Origin: Odobenus rosmarus divergens
Lineage: Eukaryota; Chordata; Mammalia; Carnivora; Odobenidae
Assembly (NCBI RefSeq): GCF_000321225.1
Contig: NW_004450662.1
Location: forward strand, 1,316,915 to 1,380,914
Direction: 5' to 3'
Length of the DNA stretch: 64,000 bases
Shown here: positions 11,901 to 24,329 of the stretch, in pieces
How the letters are laid out: each line of letters starts with the position of its first letter
Numbering within the stretch: the stretch's first letter is position 1
Notes under the pieces: model-generated
Told to the model about the DNA's origin: nothing
Database searches by the model: none
The model's input: only the letters and a program-made list of their open reading frames with translations
Translations under genes and position numbers: made by a program

Positions 11901-13239
11901 CATCTGCGTGTACTGTTTTTAAAGAATTCCAAGATCCAAGGAGACAGGCAGACAGATGAGTTGGACAGATAACCTTAACACAGAGGTGCAAAGCAGTGGG
12001 GGACCATGCGAGCAGATAGGGGGTCTCGGGACCCAGGGTACCAACAGTGGGAAACTGCAAGGATCATCCAGATCTAGGTGCAAATCCAGATGTTGAGAAA
12101 GACACAAAAGCCATCCCGCTCAGGGAGTTGTCCCCATGGGGCCAAGGTTGCGTGGGCTTCTGTGCTCCTTCCCTTGTTTGCTCTGTCCCCGTCCTTCATG
12201 CTCCCTCTCCCCAGTTCTCCCCTCCTGCCAGCTTCCTGCTTTATCCAGTACCCTATATGGTTCATGAAAGAAGTTACTAGTTAAACAAGAGAGTGGGTCC
12301 TGGAGACCCTGAGTGCTCGGCAGCACAAAGGCCCAGTAGAAATCTAATAAGTAGATCAGAGGGATAAAAGCTCAGACAACAAGCAGGAGGATTTAAGGAA
12401 ATGAGGATCTTCAGTCCCTGGTACCTGAGGAGGTCATAATTGACAGAGCAGCCTGAGGTCCCCCAGCCCCACATGGAATTTAAGAAATTGGATTTTATAC
12501 TCACCTGTGTTTGGGAACTAACTACCCTCCCAAGTGATAAATTTCAAGGGCTCTTGGTGGAAATCACTAGAAGCCACACTGCCATCATCTGTTTAGTCTC
12601 TACCTATTCATCTTTCGGAGCCATGGAGGGCTGGCAGGGACCTTGGTGAGCTCTGGCGTAGACCTTCTCTGGCGACTGCTTCATAAAGGTGGCATGTGTT
12701 GGGGGGACAGAGCCCGGGCTTCAGGCTCGATCCAGACCAGTAGCCGTGTGGCCTCAGACAGTCATACCACTTTGCTACTCTCCCCAAAGGCAACGATGGA
12801 GTCTAGAACCCAGGAGCGATGGCCAGTTTCTAGGATGCTGGTCTCCAGCCCCCTCCAGGGTCTTGCACTCACGGTGGTCCAAAGACGCCCAGATCTTCTC
12901 CTTCCAGAGACCGGTGTTCCCTGCATCCTGCCCTCTGCCATCGACCCGACTGAGTGCAGAAGTCCAGAGACTGAATTTCTCTCGGGTGACATTTTGATGA
13001 ATTTAGACCCAAACTCACTCAGGTTATTGATCCTAGAGAAAATGTTCATCCTTTAAAGACCACCCAACTGCATGCTTAATCCATGTGCCACACACCAGGT
13101 CGATACGAAACGCTGCCAAGGCAAACATGATGCTGAGGCCTTTATTGAAAGAGAACTCGATTACATTCTAGTCCTCTCTTCCTTCCACTCCAGCAGAGCA
13201 CCCCCCCATGGGGGCAAGTGTCCCCCTGAGGCTGAGGGG

Positions 13240-13450
13240 TGGTCAGCAGGAAAGCCGTGGGTTCTCAGCCTGCTCTGCTGCCTACAGTGTGCTGTGGGTC
13301 GGTGAGCCAGCCCGTTAGCCTCTCTGTGCCTCAGTTTTCCCATCTGAGAAATAGGAGACAGGCAGCTGCGTCTCCACTTCTATGTGGAGGGAACAGCATA
13401 ACCGTGTGGAACAGTGCCCAGCACGGGGTAGCTACTCAGCAAACACTATT
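13240..13450 (+). mobile_element. MIR
   Basis: TTAGCCTCTCTGTGCCTCAG, TTTTCCCATCTGAGAAATAG and AACAGTGCCCAGCACGGGGT follow the MIR consensus. Confidence 0.82.
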
Positions 13451-13669
13451 CCCCATGCTTGGTTTTACAATCCCAGCACAGAGGACCTAATCTGTGGCTC
13501 TGAGGTCTTCTGCTCCTCAGCTGATTAAAAAGGGCCCTCTCGATGTGCCTCCAGAAACAAAGCACCAGGGAAGAGAGGAAACAAATTAACACGCCCCCAT
13601 GAGCGTGTGCACCCACCCTCAGAGCAGCCCCGAGCAGGGCCAGGCTGTGGGGCCTGACGCACACTGCCA

Positions 13670-13745
13670 CTCGGGCGAGGCTCCAGGGATAGCATTTTGC
13701 AGATGGAGATGCTGAGGCCCGGTGACGTGTCCAAGTGATGTGACA
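13670..13745 (-). mobile_element. MIR fragment
   Basis: ATTTTGCAGATGGAGATGCT followed by GAGGCCCGGTGACGTGTCCA is the reverse-complement MIR core. Confidence 0.65.
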
Positions 13746-15479
13746 CTTTCTCCCACTAAGTGATGTATAAGGGAAAGGAACTAAATAGATGCTGTCTAAA
13801 ACAGAAGCTTGGGAAAGCAAAAATTGTCTATCTCGTTCACACGGTATCCATGGCAACCGGAACCCACTCATCGTGAACTCTCAACAAATAGGGGGTGAGT
13901 GACTGAGCGAGTGAATGATGAAGAGAAAAAAAATCAAAGATGTAAACCTGAATGACTTGACGCTTAACCGCATAAGGCTGACCCACATCCGAGGCTGACC
14001 TAGGGCACATTTCTGGAAAATGGAAAAAAAGGCCGATGAGAGCAGAAGCCGTACAGAGTCCCATTCTCAAACCCCCAGATAAACTCTCAGACCTGAGCCT
14101 TCATCTTGGCCCCCAAGGTTTGGAAGGGAACTAAGGTGCCAGATCAGTTGGCCATCTGTCAGACGGAAGGCTAGATCCCCCCAGTCTGTTTGGTCACTCA
14201 TCCAATACAAGCACTTACTGAGAGCCTGCTGTATGCCACGCTCTGTGCTAGGTAAGAGAGACACAAGTATCTGTTGAGCTGGTCCCTGCCTCACGGTCAC
14301 GAGGGTGGAGCAAAGGATAATAAGCCATTGTTTCATTCATAGAGAGTCTCATAGCAAAGCAATGTGCAAGGCATGGGGGTCCAGAGGAGGGAGTGCCCAC
14401 CTGCAGGGATGGGTGGAAGAAGGAGTGGAGAGGGAGTTTCCTGAGGGGGTCTTGAACTAGGGGTGGGATGAGGTGTTGGAGGGCAGTGCAGGAATCCCCA
14501 GCAGAAAGACCAGGTCGCAGACACAGAGCGGGAATCAGCAGGGCGCATTCTCAGACCTACTCAGCATGACCCTACATGTGGTAGGGCAGAGGGCCGATCA
14601 GCAAACGAGACTGGGGAGGAAGGTGGGCAATCATCCCTGCTGCTCAGGGCACCCCCCAGGACGGGAAAGGCAAGGACACAGCTCTGCAGCAGGTGGCTCT
14701 GGGGAAATGACTTCCCTCCTCGGAGTGTTCGTTTCCTCCTCCGTACAAGGGTGAATGGGGGGACTCTTAAGTTCCCTTCCGGTTCTAACATTCTGACATT
14801 TCTGACTAATGCACGAGATCAAATATGTACACAAGACCAGAGGCATAAGAAAATACACAAAGAAACGTGGGTAATCTAGTGCAAACAGTGTAAGAACTGA
14901 GTAGGTTGGAGACGGAGGCAGTGCTTGAAATACCTGTGGACTCGTCCTTCTAGACCACACATCCTGGCTTCCAGAGCTCTGGTTCGTGCCCAGCATGTGA
15001 GGAAAGGGAGAGTTCCTAGCTGAGCCCCAGGGAAGTCTGGCCCTGAATGAACTAAGTGCCCCCAGTTGGCAGTACAGAAAGAAGCATGGGAGAGCCGCTT
15101 CGCCTTTGTGTGGTGCCAGAGGCTAAAACTGGAGTTACACGTCATCCCACAGAGCTCCCAACACTCACGAAAAGAAATGCACTGGCAAAAAGTAGTAGGA
15201 GTCCTTCCATGGCCCTCAGTTCCCTACACGCAGCTTCATTTCTGAGCTATGGTCATCAAGGTAGGGGTCATCTCAGACCCAACAAATCCTAAAGCTAGAG
15301 GGATCTTAGCGATCTTTTCGGTGAGACGCTATTAGTTTGGGTGGGGGAGCATCAACCCCTTTGACAAAACATGAAAGTCGCTGTTCTCTCCTAGAAGAAT
15401 GAATGCAGACTCAGTTTTGTATGCATATTCAGAAGGGCATAAGAAGACCTGATGTAGGGCCCCTAGAGGCCCCCTCTGA

Positions 15480-15612
15480 GACACCAGGTTAAGTCTCCTG
15501 CCCTAGTTCAAACTCTCTGTTCTGCAAATGAGGAAACTGAGTCCCAGAAAGAGCAGGTGACTCACCCAAGATCACCCAGTGAATTAGAGCAGAGGCAGGT
15601 TCCCAGGAAAAT
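15480..15612 (-). mobile_element. MIR fragment
   Basis: TCTGCAAATGAGGAAACTGA and GACTCACCCAAGATCACCCA are the reverse-complement MIR core. Confidence 0.78.
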
Positions 15613-16014
15613 CAGGCCAGCATCTGCCCCAAGCAGGGAGGCAAGCAGCAGGGCCCAGGATCCCTGGTGTCTGACACGGAGCTTGGTCCCTGCAGATGCC
15701 ATGGCTCCACTCTGGCAGGGAGCACAGAGAAGAGGGGCAACCAGGCTCTGGCGGCCGGTCCCCAGAGCTTTCAGCTCCTGCTGCCTCCCCGGCCATGACG
15801 ACTAGCCCTCCACTGTGGAGGAGGGACTTGGGTGATGGAGCACTGACTCAGCAACCTCTGAGCCGTCATTCCATGGAATGCTCCTCGGGGAACACTCTGG
15901 GGGGACGGTTCCTCACAGGACAGACACTTGGAGCTGCCCACCTCCCTCACCCCCATAGTGTGAACAGGAGATTTGGATTTGCGAGAGGTAAGATCCTGTA
16001 CCTGGGGGCAGGGG

Positions 16015-16250
16015 GCGGGGACCAGGATTTAAGAGAACTCAGACCAGATTCAGGTCTCGGTTCTGCTGCTCTAGAGATGAGCTGCCAAGGGCAAAGGATT
16101 CAACCTTCTTGAGCCCCGTGGTCATCAACTACAAAACCAGGATCATCACAGTGCCTCTTCACAGGGCAGGTGTAAGAATTAAATGAGATCATTTATACGA
16201 AGTGCTTAGCACCATGCTTGGCGATATATGTTAGCTGTTTTGTCCCACTG
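16015..16250 (+). mobile_element. MIR, near full length
   Basis: CAGATTCAGGTCTCGGTTCT, AGGTGTAAGAATTAAATGAG and GAAGTGCTTAGCACCATGCT run through the MIR consensus to its 3' end. Confidence 0.85.
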
Positions 16251-16508
16251 CTGGAGGGACCCCCAAGGTAGTAAGTCCTTATCTTCAGGATCTCACATCT
16301 GGTAACAATGGATAGGAAGAAATCCCCCTTCCCACTCTTCCAAGTATTTGCTTAAGATGCAGCAGGAGGCCTCCACAGAAGCACCTGGAAGAACTTGCTG
16401 CAATCAGCAGATGCTGCCCATGCAGAGGTTTTGAGTGTGCCCCCGATGAAGATGTTAAAGGCAAGTCAGTCGTGACCTTTCTGGAATGGTGGAGTCGTGC
16501 TAGGAGGT

Positions 16509-16539
16509 GGGAGACTGAACCGACTGAGCTATCAGGGCC
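16509..16539 (-). other. tRNA-Lys-like 5' half (A-box region), detached
   Basis: On the minus strand it reads GGCCCTGATAGCTCAGTCGG then TTCAG, close to the first 24 bases of tRNA-Lys (GCCCGGATAGCTCAGTCGGT). The A box TAGCTCAGTCGG is intact (16520-16531). The downstream minus-strand sequence does not form a convincing anticodon arm or B box, so this is not a tRNA gene. It is a relic of a tRNA-Lys retrocopy or of a SINE head. Confidence 0.4.
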
Positions 16540-17265
16540 ATCCACCAGGCACGCTTCTCTGGCGGGACCTCGGCAGCCTCAGCTCAGTCAGTGGTCAGCA
16601 AAAACCGGAGGAGACACAGAGAGATGATGACCCACCTGACGTGAAGTGGAAACCACAGGTGAAGGCCCTCAGTCCCATATGTGAGAGACCTAGAAGCCAG
16701 AACCAGGGTAAACACGCCTCTCCTCAAATGTGAAAGCTCAGCCAGTGGTGTGCTGGTTGACCAGCCCTCGGGAAGGAGAGTGGAGGGAAGAGCCCTGATG
16801 GCAGCTTTGTCATTTTCCTTGCTGTAAATCCTCCCACCATGGCCAATGTGAGGTGCCAATGTGACATCACTGAATGCAGAGCTGGGAAGAGAGGCACACA
16901 GTCAGCTATTCCACACGGGTCCTAGAGCCCCACTCCATAGCTGCAGACTCTGCCCCAGGACAGGACAAACGCCTACATACAGTCCCTTGGGCTCCAGTCT
17001 GGCCTAAGTCCATTCAAAGAGACCTAGCACCTTGCACTGAAGACAACTTCTTCCTTCTACTGAAATGAAACCTGCCTCCTTATAATCCCCATCACCTGGT
17101 CCAGACTCGTTCCCCTAAAGCCCCGTGGTCAGTCTTTTCTCTTTCCTACTTCTACAACCCAGTTCTTCGCCTGTGTCTCTTGTGGCAAGGCTTACAGACC
17201 CTTGCTGGCCTGCCACCCTCCTCTAGGGGTTGCTGGGTTTGTCCTGTGCCCCTTAAAGAATGGCT

Positions 17266-17430
17266 GGGCGCCTGGGTGGCTCTGTCGGCTTAGCATCCAA
17301 CTCTTGGTTTCCCTTAAGTCATGATCTCAGGGTCGTAGATTGAGCCCCGTGTTGGACTCTGAGCTAGGTGTGGAGCCTGCTTAAGATTCTCTCTCCCTCT
17401 CCTTTTGCCCCTCCCCCCTCTAAAAAAAAA
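17266..17430 (+). mobile_element. CAN-SINE, shortened body
   Basis: The head reads GGGCGCCTGGGTGGCTCTGT, then GTCATGATCTCAGGGTCGTA, GTGTGGAGCCTGCTTAAGAT and an A run. Target-site duplications are AAAGAATGGCT at 17255-17265 and AAGAATGGCT at 17431-17440. The usual AAATAAATAAA stretch before the tail is missing. Confidence 0.95.
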
Positions 17431-17440
17431 AAGAATGGCT

Positions 17441-18172
17441 TACAGAGTTGGGCACCTCCTTCCATGTGGGTCTGAGCAATGCCAGGTAGAACTTTTCATC
17501 ACGGCTCGAACTGAACAAGAGGACCTTTATCTGAGTCTTTCTCTGGATTTGTTCTAATTCCTTGGCTGGTTTATAAGATTCCAATGGTGAACCTTAACCT
17601 TAACCTTCTTTCTACTCCAATACCCAGTACATGCCCTGTGTTCACTCTGCGGTTATTCAGTAACTGCTGGCCAGGTTGACAATGACCATTATCAGGCCCC
17701 TCAGCTCCTCTGATTCTACAAAAGACCAGCCTTAGACCTACACTACCATGCAAGCCAGGGCTGGTAGGCCCCCGTAAGACCACCAGGAGCCCACCCCTTT
17801 CCCAAGAGCTGGGCGTCGCTGTCTGCTAAGCGGCTGTGGACATTGTCTCTACAACAGTAGAGGAGACTCTACTCAAACCAGAACCAGAGCCCTCAGGCTA
17901 AACTGTAGGCTTAGAGTATTTTATTCTTGGTCTGACTTTCAGCACACCCGTGCTCTTTATAATAATATATTATGTTGTTATTTTTGTGACTCTTGTTTGT
18001 AGGGAACTTACAATATGTCCACCCTTTGTCCCATATATGTGGACAGGTCATAGGAACACACCTGTCCTCACCTTCCCCTCCAGCTTTCTGCACAAATTAT
18101 CCCCAGTCTTCACTATAGCTCAGGAGTCTCCATTTCACAGACTAAGGAAATGAAGGTAGACACCTCAGATCA
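17441..18172 (+). other. Intron 1 unique spacer between two CAN-SINEs
   Basis: No gene is seen. It contains AACCTTAACCTTAACCTT at about 17590, which is telomere-like but lacks the true CCCTAA unit, and an AT-rich stretch at 17920-18000. Confidence 0.5.
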
Positions 18173-18188
18173 AAAGGCCACACTACTA

Positions 18189-18388
18189 AGGGGCACCTGG
18201 GTGGCTCAGTCTGTTAAATGTCCGACTCTTGGTTTCAGCTCAGGTCATGATCTCAGAGTCGGGCTTGGTGCTCAGCAGGGTCTGCTTGAGATTTTCTCCC
18301 TCTCCCTCCTCTTCTGCCCCTCCCACTGTGCTCTCTCTCTCTCTTTCTCAAATAAAATAAATAAATAATCTTAAAAAAAAAAAAAAAT
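18189..18388 (+). mobile_element. CAN-SINE
   Basis: GGGGCACCTGGGTGGCTCAG, TCAGGTCATGATCTCAGAGT, a CT tract, AAATAAAATAAATAAATAAT and a poly-A tail are present. Target-site duplications AAGGCCACACTACT stand at 18174-18187 and 18389-18402 and are perfect over 14 bases, so this is a fairly young insertion. A minus-strand open frame covers part of it and is not coding. Confidence 0.96.
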
Positions 18389-19035
18389 AAGGCCACACTA
18401 CTGTGTGAGAAGTCCCAAGAGCTGTGGGCCCAATGGTTCAAGCTTCCTGGGCTGGCTTCTCTCAGCCTCAGGAGCTGGGGGAGGACCTGGCTGTCCCATC
18501 CAAACCCTGTAAGCCAGGACAGCTGTGGACATCCTGCTCCCCAGGCCCCACAGTTAAAGACTATTCTTGTGCTGGACCAGGTTACCTCACGGTATCCTCC
18601 AACCAGAGAACCTTCTCCAGACCAACAAGAGATATAAATCCTTCCGTAGTTCAGGCCTGGGCCACCAGCCTCCTTCACATGGCTATGACATCCTCTGTGG
18701 TCAGGACAGAGCCTGAGTCAAGGTCCCTCACAGTTTCTTATGGGCAAACAGGTCACAGACACACGTGGCCTGCCACTGCCCACATGGGCTGAAACCTGTG
18801 AGTTCCCTGGCTCCAAGACAGACCAGGAGTGGTCAGTGTGGTCGCAGGTCTGTTGTGGTACACCTGTCCCCGCTCTGAGAAGTACTAAACGGCCCACAGA
18901 TGATCCAAACAGCAGGTTGATAGGGACAGGTAGGCAAGGGAGGAGGTGGCCAATGGTAGTGAATACCATTTTCTCTTCAGAGGAGATTTGTCTAAGGTGT
19001 CAGCTGGAGTCTGGAATTCCTTCCCATTCTCTCAC

Positions 19036-19160
19036 TATAATACAGGAGCCTGTGCGTTCTCTCTCTCCCTCTCCCTCTCTCTCTCTCTCTCTCTAGTACT
19101 ATCTCAGCCCTTATCCTCTGCTCTGGTGGGGCTGCCAGACTGGATGACCCTGAATGGGGC
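19036..19160 (+). repeat. CT-rich segment, copy A of a diverged pair
   Basis: A (CT)n tract at 19059-19095 is followed by TCTGGTGGGGCTGCCAGACT and GGATGACCCT. Nearly the same order (GAGCATGTG, CT tract, TCTGGGGGGCTGCCAGGTTG, GATGGCCCT) recurs at 20600-20700. Over the best 30 positions there are three mismatches and one gap. Confidence 0.5.
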
Positions 19161-19449
19161 CCCCTCTCTGGGATTCAACTATTGATGTGTAGGGTTTGTG
19201 CAGTCCCTGGCATGCCTGGTAGCAATCAGCCTCCCACTGGGATGGCCTCGTACTGAGTAAACTTTCATGTTCTTATTAAGTGAAGGCTAGTGGTTCGGAA
19301 TCATTCCCCTGCATCTGTTTGGGGTTGATGCCTAATCACAGCTCTCAGGCTCTCCTTGCCCCCTCATGCTGAAAGATTAACATTAAAGAGAAGAAAGGTG
19401 CTCTGATTTCTGCTGCTGGGCCGCCAGCTTGGGTCTGGAGCTCTGGGGA

Positions 19450-19560
19450 AGATGGGGAGGCTTGGTTTTACCCCAAGCCTTGTGTTCAAATCCCAACTCG
19501 GCCATAAGCAGCTGGGTGACTTCAGGCAGTCTCAGAACCACTCTGATCATCGGTGCCCGC
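19450..19560 (+). mobile_element. MIR fragment
   Basis: GTGTTCAAATCCCAACTCGG followed by AAGCAGCTGGGTGACTTCAG is the 5' half of MIR. Confidence 0.72.
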
Positions 19561-19970
19561 CCCCTCTAGGAATGTCTCATGTCCTGTGAGCTTTCCAGGA
19601 GAACTTGTATCTGGCATGGAAGGACTTCAAAGCCCTGTGGGTGTGTTAGCTGCTGGTACCCACTCAGGATCTCGTCCTCTGACCCATGTTCCAGTCCCTC
19701 GGGGGCAAGGGGTTTCCATGGAGCTTTCTGGAATTCGCAGACCTTCCATAAGGCATCTTTGGGCAAGAACAAGGGGGTAGAACCAGCCTGTGGCATTCAC
19801 CCTAACCTTCTCCCAGAGGCATCCCCCAGCAACGGCTCACCCCGTCGGCCCTGCCCCTCCTGCCCCGCACACCAAGTGGGAGAGACTGCATTTGCACACC
19901 CTTATTTTTGAAGGCAAAAGAGACATGGCGCGAGGGCCTCCGTGTAGCTACATGGATAGCTAGATAAATA

Positions 19971-20003
19971 ATTACTAAATAAATAAATAAATAAAAATAA
20001 AGA
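19971..20003. repeat. (AAAT)n microsatellite
   Basis: The stretch reads ACTAAATAAATAAATAAATA then AAAATAAAG. It may be the tail of a lost retrocopy, though no body is seen upstream. Confidence 0.85.
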
Positions 20004-20599
20004 AAGCCTCCAATGAGCTTGAATTGCTGCCGTGCTGAGAGGTAACTGGCAGATGCAATTTAATTATAAGATACAGAGTTGTAATGGGGTGTGTGAGGCT
20101 CAAGAAGGATTTCAGTTAATGGGAGGACAGCAGGGACTCCCTTGCCTTCTCCGCCGGCTCTTCTCCTAACCCACCGCCTCCTTTCCTTCCTTGCCTTGTG
20201 GGCTGGGGCAGCGGCGGGAAGATCTGCCCTGCCCTGGAGGCCAAGGTCCAGCCCACCTGCAGGCCTCGGCTCCTCTCTAGCCTCAGTTAGCAGGCCCCGG
20301 GCGGGGCCTCGTTCAGGACGCCGGAGAGGAGGGGCAGGGCCGGGAGGGGCTCCATGCTCCCAGCCCTGCCTTCTCCTGCCCCCCGTGAAGGTGTGCAGTT
20401 TCTGGAGGACACAGCCCCTGCTGTAAGGCAAGGCGTAGCTACCGGACTGTGAAGAGACAACTCTGATTTATTTGCCTGGGAGCAAAAGTCTGCCATCCCC
20501 TGGCCTGCCTCCTGTTCAGCTTTCTATCCAGAAAGTGGAAAGGGCATCCCCCAGCCCACTGAGGCTTAGCTGACCCCTTCCAGCCACAGGACCCTATAG

Positions 20600-20700
20600 T
20601 CAGCGAGCATGTGCTCTCTCGCTCTCTCTCTTCTCTCTCTGTCAAACCATCCCAGTCGCCCTCATTCTGGGGGGCTGCCAGGTTGGATGGCCCTACACTC
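20600..20700 (+). repeat. CT-rich segment, copy B of a diverged pair
   Basis: This is the partner of 19036-19160: GAGCATGTGCTCTCTCGCTC, a CT tract, then TCTGGGGGGCTGCCAGGTTG and GATGGCCCT. Confidence 0.5.
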
Positions 20701-21224
20701 CGTATACTTCCCCAACTCCCAGGACATCGTTTCCCTCTTCTGCCCCGTTCGCTTGTTCCAGGTGAGAGCAAACGTCTGCCTCCACCCCCCAACCCCCTCA
20801 CCCCCCCACCCCTGCTCTCTTCAGACATGGGCCCGAGGGCCGAGGCTGGCCATTCCTCTCTGACTCCACTGATAAACGCCCTTATGGGACTCTCTTGGTT
20901 AATCTTCACCATTTATGCTTTTATTGAGGCCATAAATGGGTGACAAAGAGGTTTGCAAACCCATAAGTAAACAGTAGCCACTCTCCATGTTTCCCTGCCC
21001 TGCCCCCACCTCCCTGTCTCCCCTGGAGGCAACCCAGCCTTCTCCAGGCATGCACTCTCCAGGGGCCCGGCTCCCACATGGACTTCTCAGCGCCCCCTGA
21101 CCACTGGCAGCAATGCCCATGGCCCCAGTGGCCAGCACCCTCTGAACACACGTGGTCCCCTTCTTCCCACCTGGGTCCCTGCTGGTCACCTAGGCTGTGT
21201 GCTCAGCATCCAGATGACATCCCA

Positions 21225-21400
21225 GCAAAATGGCACAGCCTGGGCTCTGGGATCAGATGAGCCTCGATTTTGGTCCTGGCTCCTACACTTCCCAGCAGCC
21301 GTGTGACTGAATTATTCAACTTCCCTGAGCCTGACCTGTACAATGGGGCTAATAATCCATATTGTCAGGAATCTGTGTGAAGATTAAATCCATGTATCAG
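21225..21400 (+). mobile_element. MIR
   Basis: GGCTCTGGGATCAGATGAGC, AGCCGTGTGACTGAATTATT and TGTGTGAAGATTAAATCCAT trace MIR from its 5' part through the core. Confidence 0.85.
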
Positions 21401-22024
21401 TTTTATATTCAGAGCATTTTATTGGGCCTCTACCTTCCCAAAAATCTGGGTCTCAAGAGAAGTACAAGGGATGGGGTGGGGGTGTGGGGGGTTAAGGGGG
21501 GATTTTAAAGGCTTCCTTATGGCCCTCAGTCTTAGTCCTTTGGGGACTCTATTGGTCCTGAAAGAAAAAAGAGGAAAGAGATGGCCTCTTTCTGCCTGGC
21601 CTCCTAGCTGTGATTGACTGGCCATACCAGGCGGAGCCTCCCTAGGGAGAGGGCATACAGCTGTCAAGCATCTGGTCCCATTCGAACATTACTCACCAAT
21701 TCCAACTCTTTCTTAGGAAAAGTCTAAAAGCCTTTCAGGCATATGGCCTTCAGCAGCCCCTGTTCCTCACAGGATAAGTAAAGTGATGACAGGCCAGGGG
21801 GAGGAATGGCCTTCATAATCCTGTTTCTGTGTCATATTCCCTCACGGAGCGATTAACCCCCTGGGATCAGACATCTTAAACCAGAGATGGCTGTGGTAAT
21901 CTTGTACATGTGATAAAACTGTTCCCATAAAATTCTTCAACTAACATTAAACTTTCCCCGATCCCCTGCACCTCTCACAAAGATAGTATACCAGTCATCC
22001 AAAGAACCCCACGAATAATCAGGT

Positions 22025-22220
22025 TTACTGGCTTCATCACTTACTAGCTGCATGACCCTGAGTGAGTTATTGAATCTTTTGGATTATCAGTTTCCTGTTT
22101 TATCAGATAGGAATAATAATAATACTTAAGAGAATTTTTATGATTTAAAGAAGGTAATGTATGCAAAGTGCCTAACCCAGAGACTAATCAAACATAAGCA
22201 ATCAGTAAATGGCAGTTTAA
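22025..22220 (+). mobile_element. MIR
   Basis: TCATCACTTACTAGCTGCAT, AGTTTCCTGTTTTATCAGAT and GCAAAGTGCCTAACCCAGAG are in MIR order. Confidence 0.85.
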
Positions 22221-22639
22221 ATGGTGATGGTGAATTAAGTGAACTTGGCCCCAGATGATACCAGCCAGCAGAAAGGGGGCAAGGCCAGGCTGCATCCAGC
22301 CCCCAGGGGGTGGGGTAGCCTATGTCCCAATTCCAGGGTGCACAGGAGTGTGGGAGAGCCTGCCAACCCTGGGGCTTGCACTGATACCCAAGTGGCCCAG
22401 AGGAAGGCCATGTTCTGATTCAGTTGGTGGCCATGTTGGAATTCCAAGCAATGAGAGCTGGGAGAAAAGACTCCAGGCAGTGTCTGAGGGTAGAAGATGA
22501 GCCCAGTCTTCCATGAAAAGAAAGATGACAAGAGCCAGGCAAGGTATCAGAGAGCCAGCCCGGTGGGCTGGGACTCAGCTGGTGAGGAGCATATCTTCCA
22601 GAGAACTGAGAACAGAGCGTGGCATGGTGCACCAGGCAT

Positions 22640-22840
22640 GCCGTCAGGCAGACAGGTGGACTCAAGCTTTGCCACTCAATAGCTTAGGGAGCCTACGTAA
22701 ACTCCTTAGCCCTCTAAAATGTCCATTTCTTTATAAAGAAAGGGAAGGATAGTAACACCTGTCTTTACAAGGTCCGTGTGAGGGGAAACAAGATGAGAAA
22801 AGTAAAATGCTCATTGCTGCTCAATAAATGGCTGATGTGT
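22640..22840 (+). mobile_element. MIR
   Basis: GCCACTCAATAGCTTAGGGA, AAGGTCCGTGTGAGGGGAAA and TCATTGCTGCTCAATAAATG follow MIR to its end. Confidence 0.78.
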
Positions 22841-24329
22841 CTTGACCACAATGTATAGAGTCAGGCCAGTGGAGCAGGAATCTGGGGAAGCCAGAGGAGT
22901 GAGGACCACATGGGCACCAGACTTCCCGCAGGTCCGTGGGGTCTGGGGCCAGTGGCAACATAGACAACCATGGGCCCCACAGCTGGTGAGGAGTTGCTGA
23001 TAGACGGCCCGCCTTTGCCACCCGGTGGATAGCACCATGCTAGCCAGTAAATGGAGGGCAGGGGCGGACGAAGGGCTTCCCCAGTGTCAGTTCTTGCCAT
23101 TGGTGCATGAAGCTGCACGTTCCTTGAACTATAATGCTGCAAACAGGATGAAACAGAATTAAAGCAGAAAACGGGAGTTTAGCAGAATCAAGGTGAGAAC
23201 TTTCCAAACGTGACACTCTGGCATCCTGTGATGGGCCAGGCATCCTGGCAGAGGGGCTTTTGATGGCCCATCGCCCATGAGTCAGGCCATCAGAGTGGAC
23301 ACCCAACAAAGGCAGATCCCCCAGAGAAATCTCCAGCCTTCAGGATCCTGGGGGAGGACCACCCCAAGACCCGCAACTCCTTTTCCTCCTCGGGGCTCCT
23401 GCAACAACTATGGCCATGCATGTGGAAATAACTCGCGTGCTGCTCATGACCTTTTGTTTTCCTGAACTATTGTGTTTGATTTTTGTTCTCCTCTTCCCAA
23501 GTATATGCCTTGCAGAGTCAACTGGACTATGATCTCATTGTGAAGGGAAGCTGGCCTTCCGTGTTTGTGTCTGGTACATGGTAGGGTCTCGATGGGCTGG
23601 TTGTGCGCTGGTTGTGCAGGGCTGGTACCAACACCATGGCAGGGTCTACCCATCCTATCCCACTGCTTTTTATGTCATTCATTACATAACGAAGTGGTCT
23701 ACAGACCAAGACATCTGCGCTCCGAGATCAGTAAAGCTGATTACAAATGTATTTCTTCAGATCTAAACTCCTGCTCATGTCACCATCCCGGACCCCTTCA
23801 CCTGGGAACCCCATCACCTCAAACACAAGAAGTCCAAAAATGCACCTTTATCACCCCATGCCCGAACTGACTGCCTTGGTCAGTTACTTCTGACACAGAC
23901 ACTACCCTTCTCCTGTTCTGCCCGACTAAATCCACTGTGGTCATCTGCCCCCTTCCTCTGCTTGAGCCACTCTGTCACTCAGCCCATTGTCTCTTCCCCA
24001 GAACGTCTTTCAGATTCATCACTTTATCTCCATCCCTGGCACCTTCGCCTTGCTGCTACACCCACCTGGTTGGCCTTCCTGACTTGCTTCCTCTTCCAGC
24101 CCCTCGGCTTGTGGCTACCAAGCTAGCCTCCAGAGAATGCCACCCAGAAGTTCGTTATATCACCTTGGATGAGTCTTCCCTTTAAAGAAGGGGGAGGATG
24201 AATCTGACAGTCCCTAACTCCCAATCTGATATTTTGTTTCTGTTTCTTGCGCTCGCCCTTATCAGCTACTGGATCCTGGGCACCCTTCACCAAGTGCCTC
24301 TGATTTTCATATTAACCACGAGCAGAGGG

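Larger units (their letters stand above)
9640..17254 (+). other. Intron 1 segment, MIR-rich
   Basis: About eight MIR or L2 copies alternate with unique GC-rich DNA. Unique AT-richer stretches lie at 9150-9240, 10520-10720 and 13880-14010. No gene is supported; open frames of 60-140 codons occur on both strands without family resemblance. Confidence 0.5.

Noticed and set aside
17585..17610. Telomere-like repeat CCTTAACCTTAACCTT
   Set aside because: The unit is AACCTT, not the vertebrate AACCCT, and only three units are present.
18253..18678. 141-codon minus-strand open frame
   Set aside because: Its C-terminal third is the reverse translation of a CAN-SINE (FKIIYLFYLRKRERE-type), a common artefact in carnivoran genomes.
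20140..20345. Possible CpG island promoter for an alternative KIRREL3 or antisense transcript
   Set aside because: CpG density is only mildly raised over about 200 bp and no first exon or donor site was found. Transcript data could revive it.
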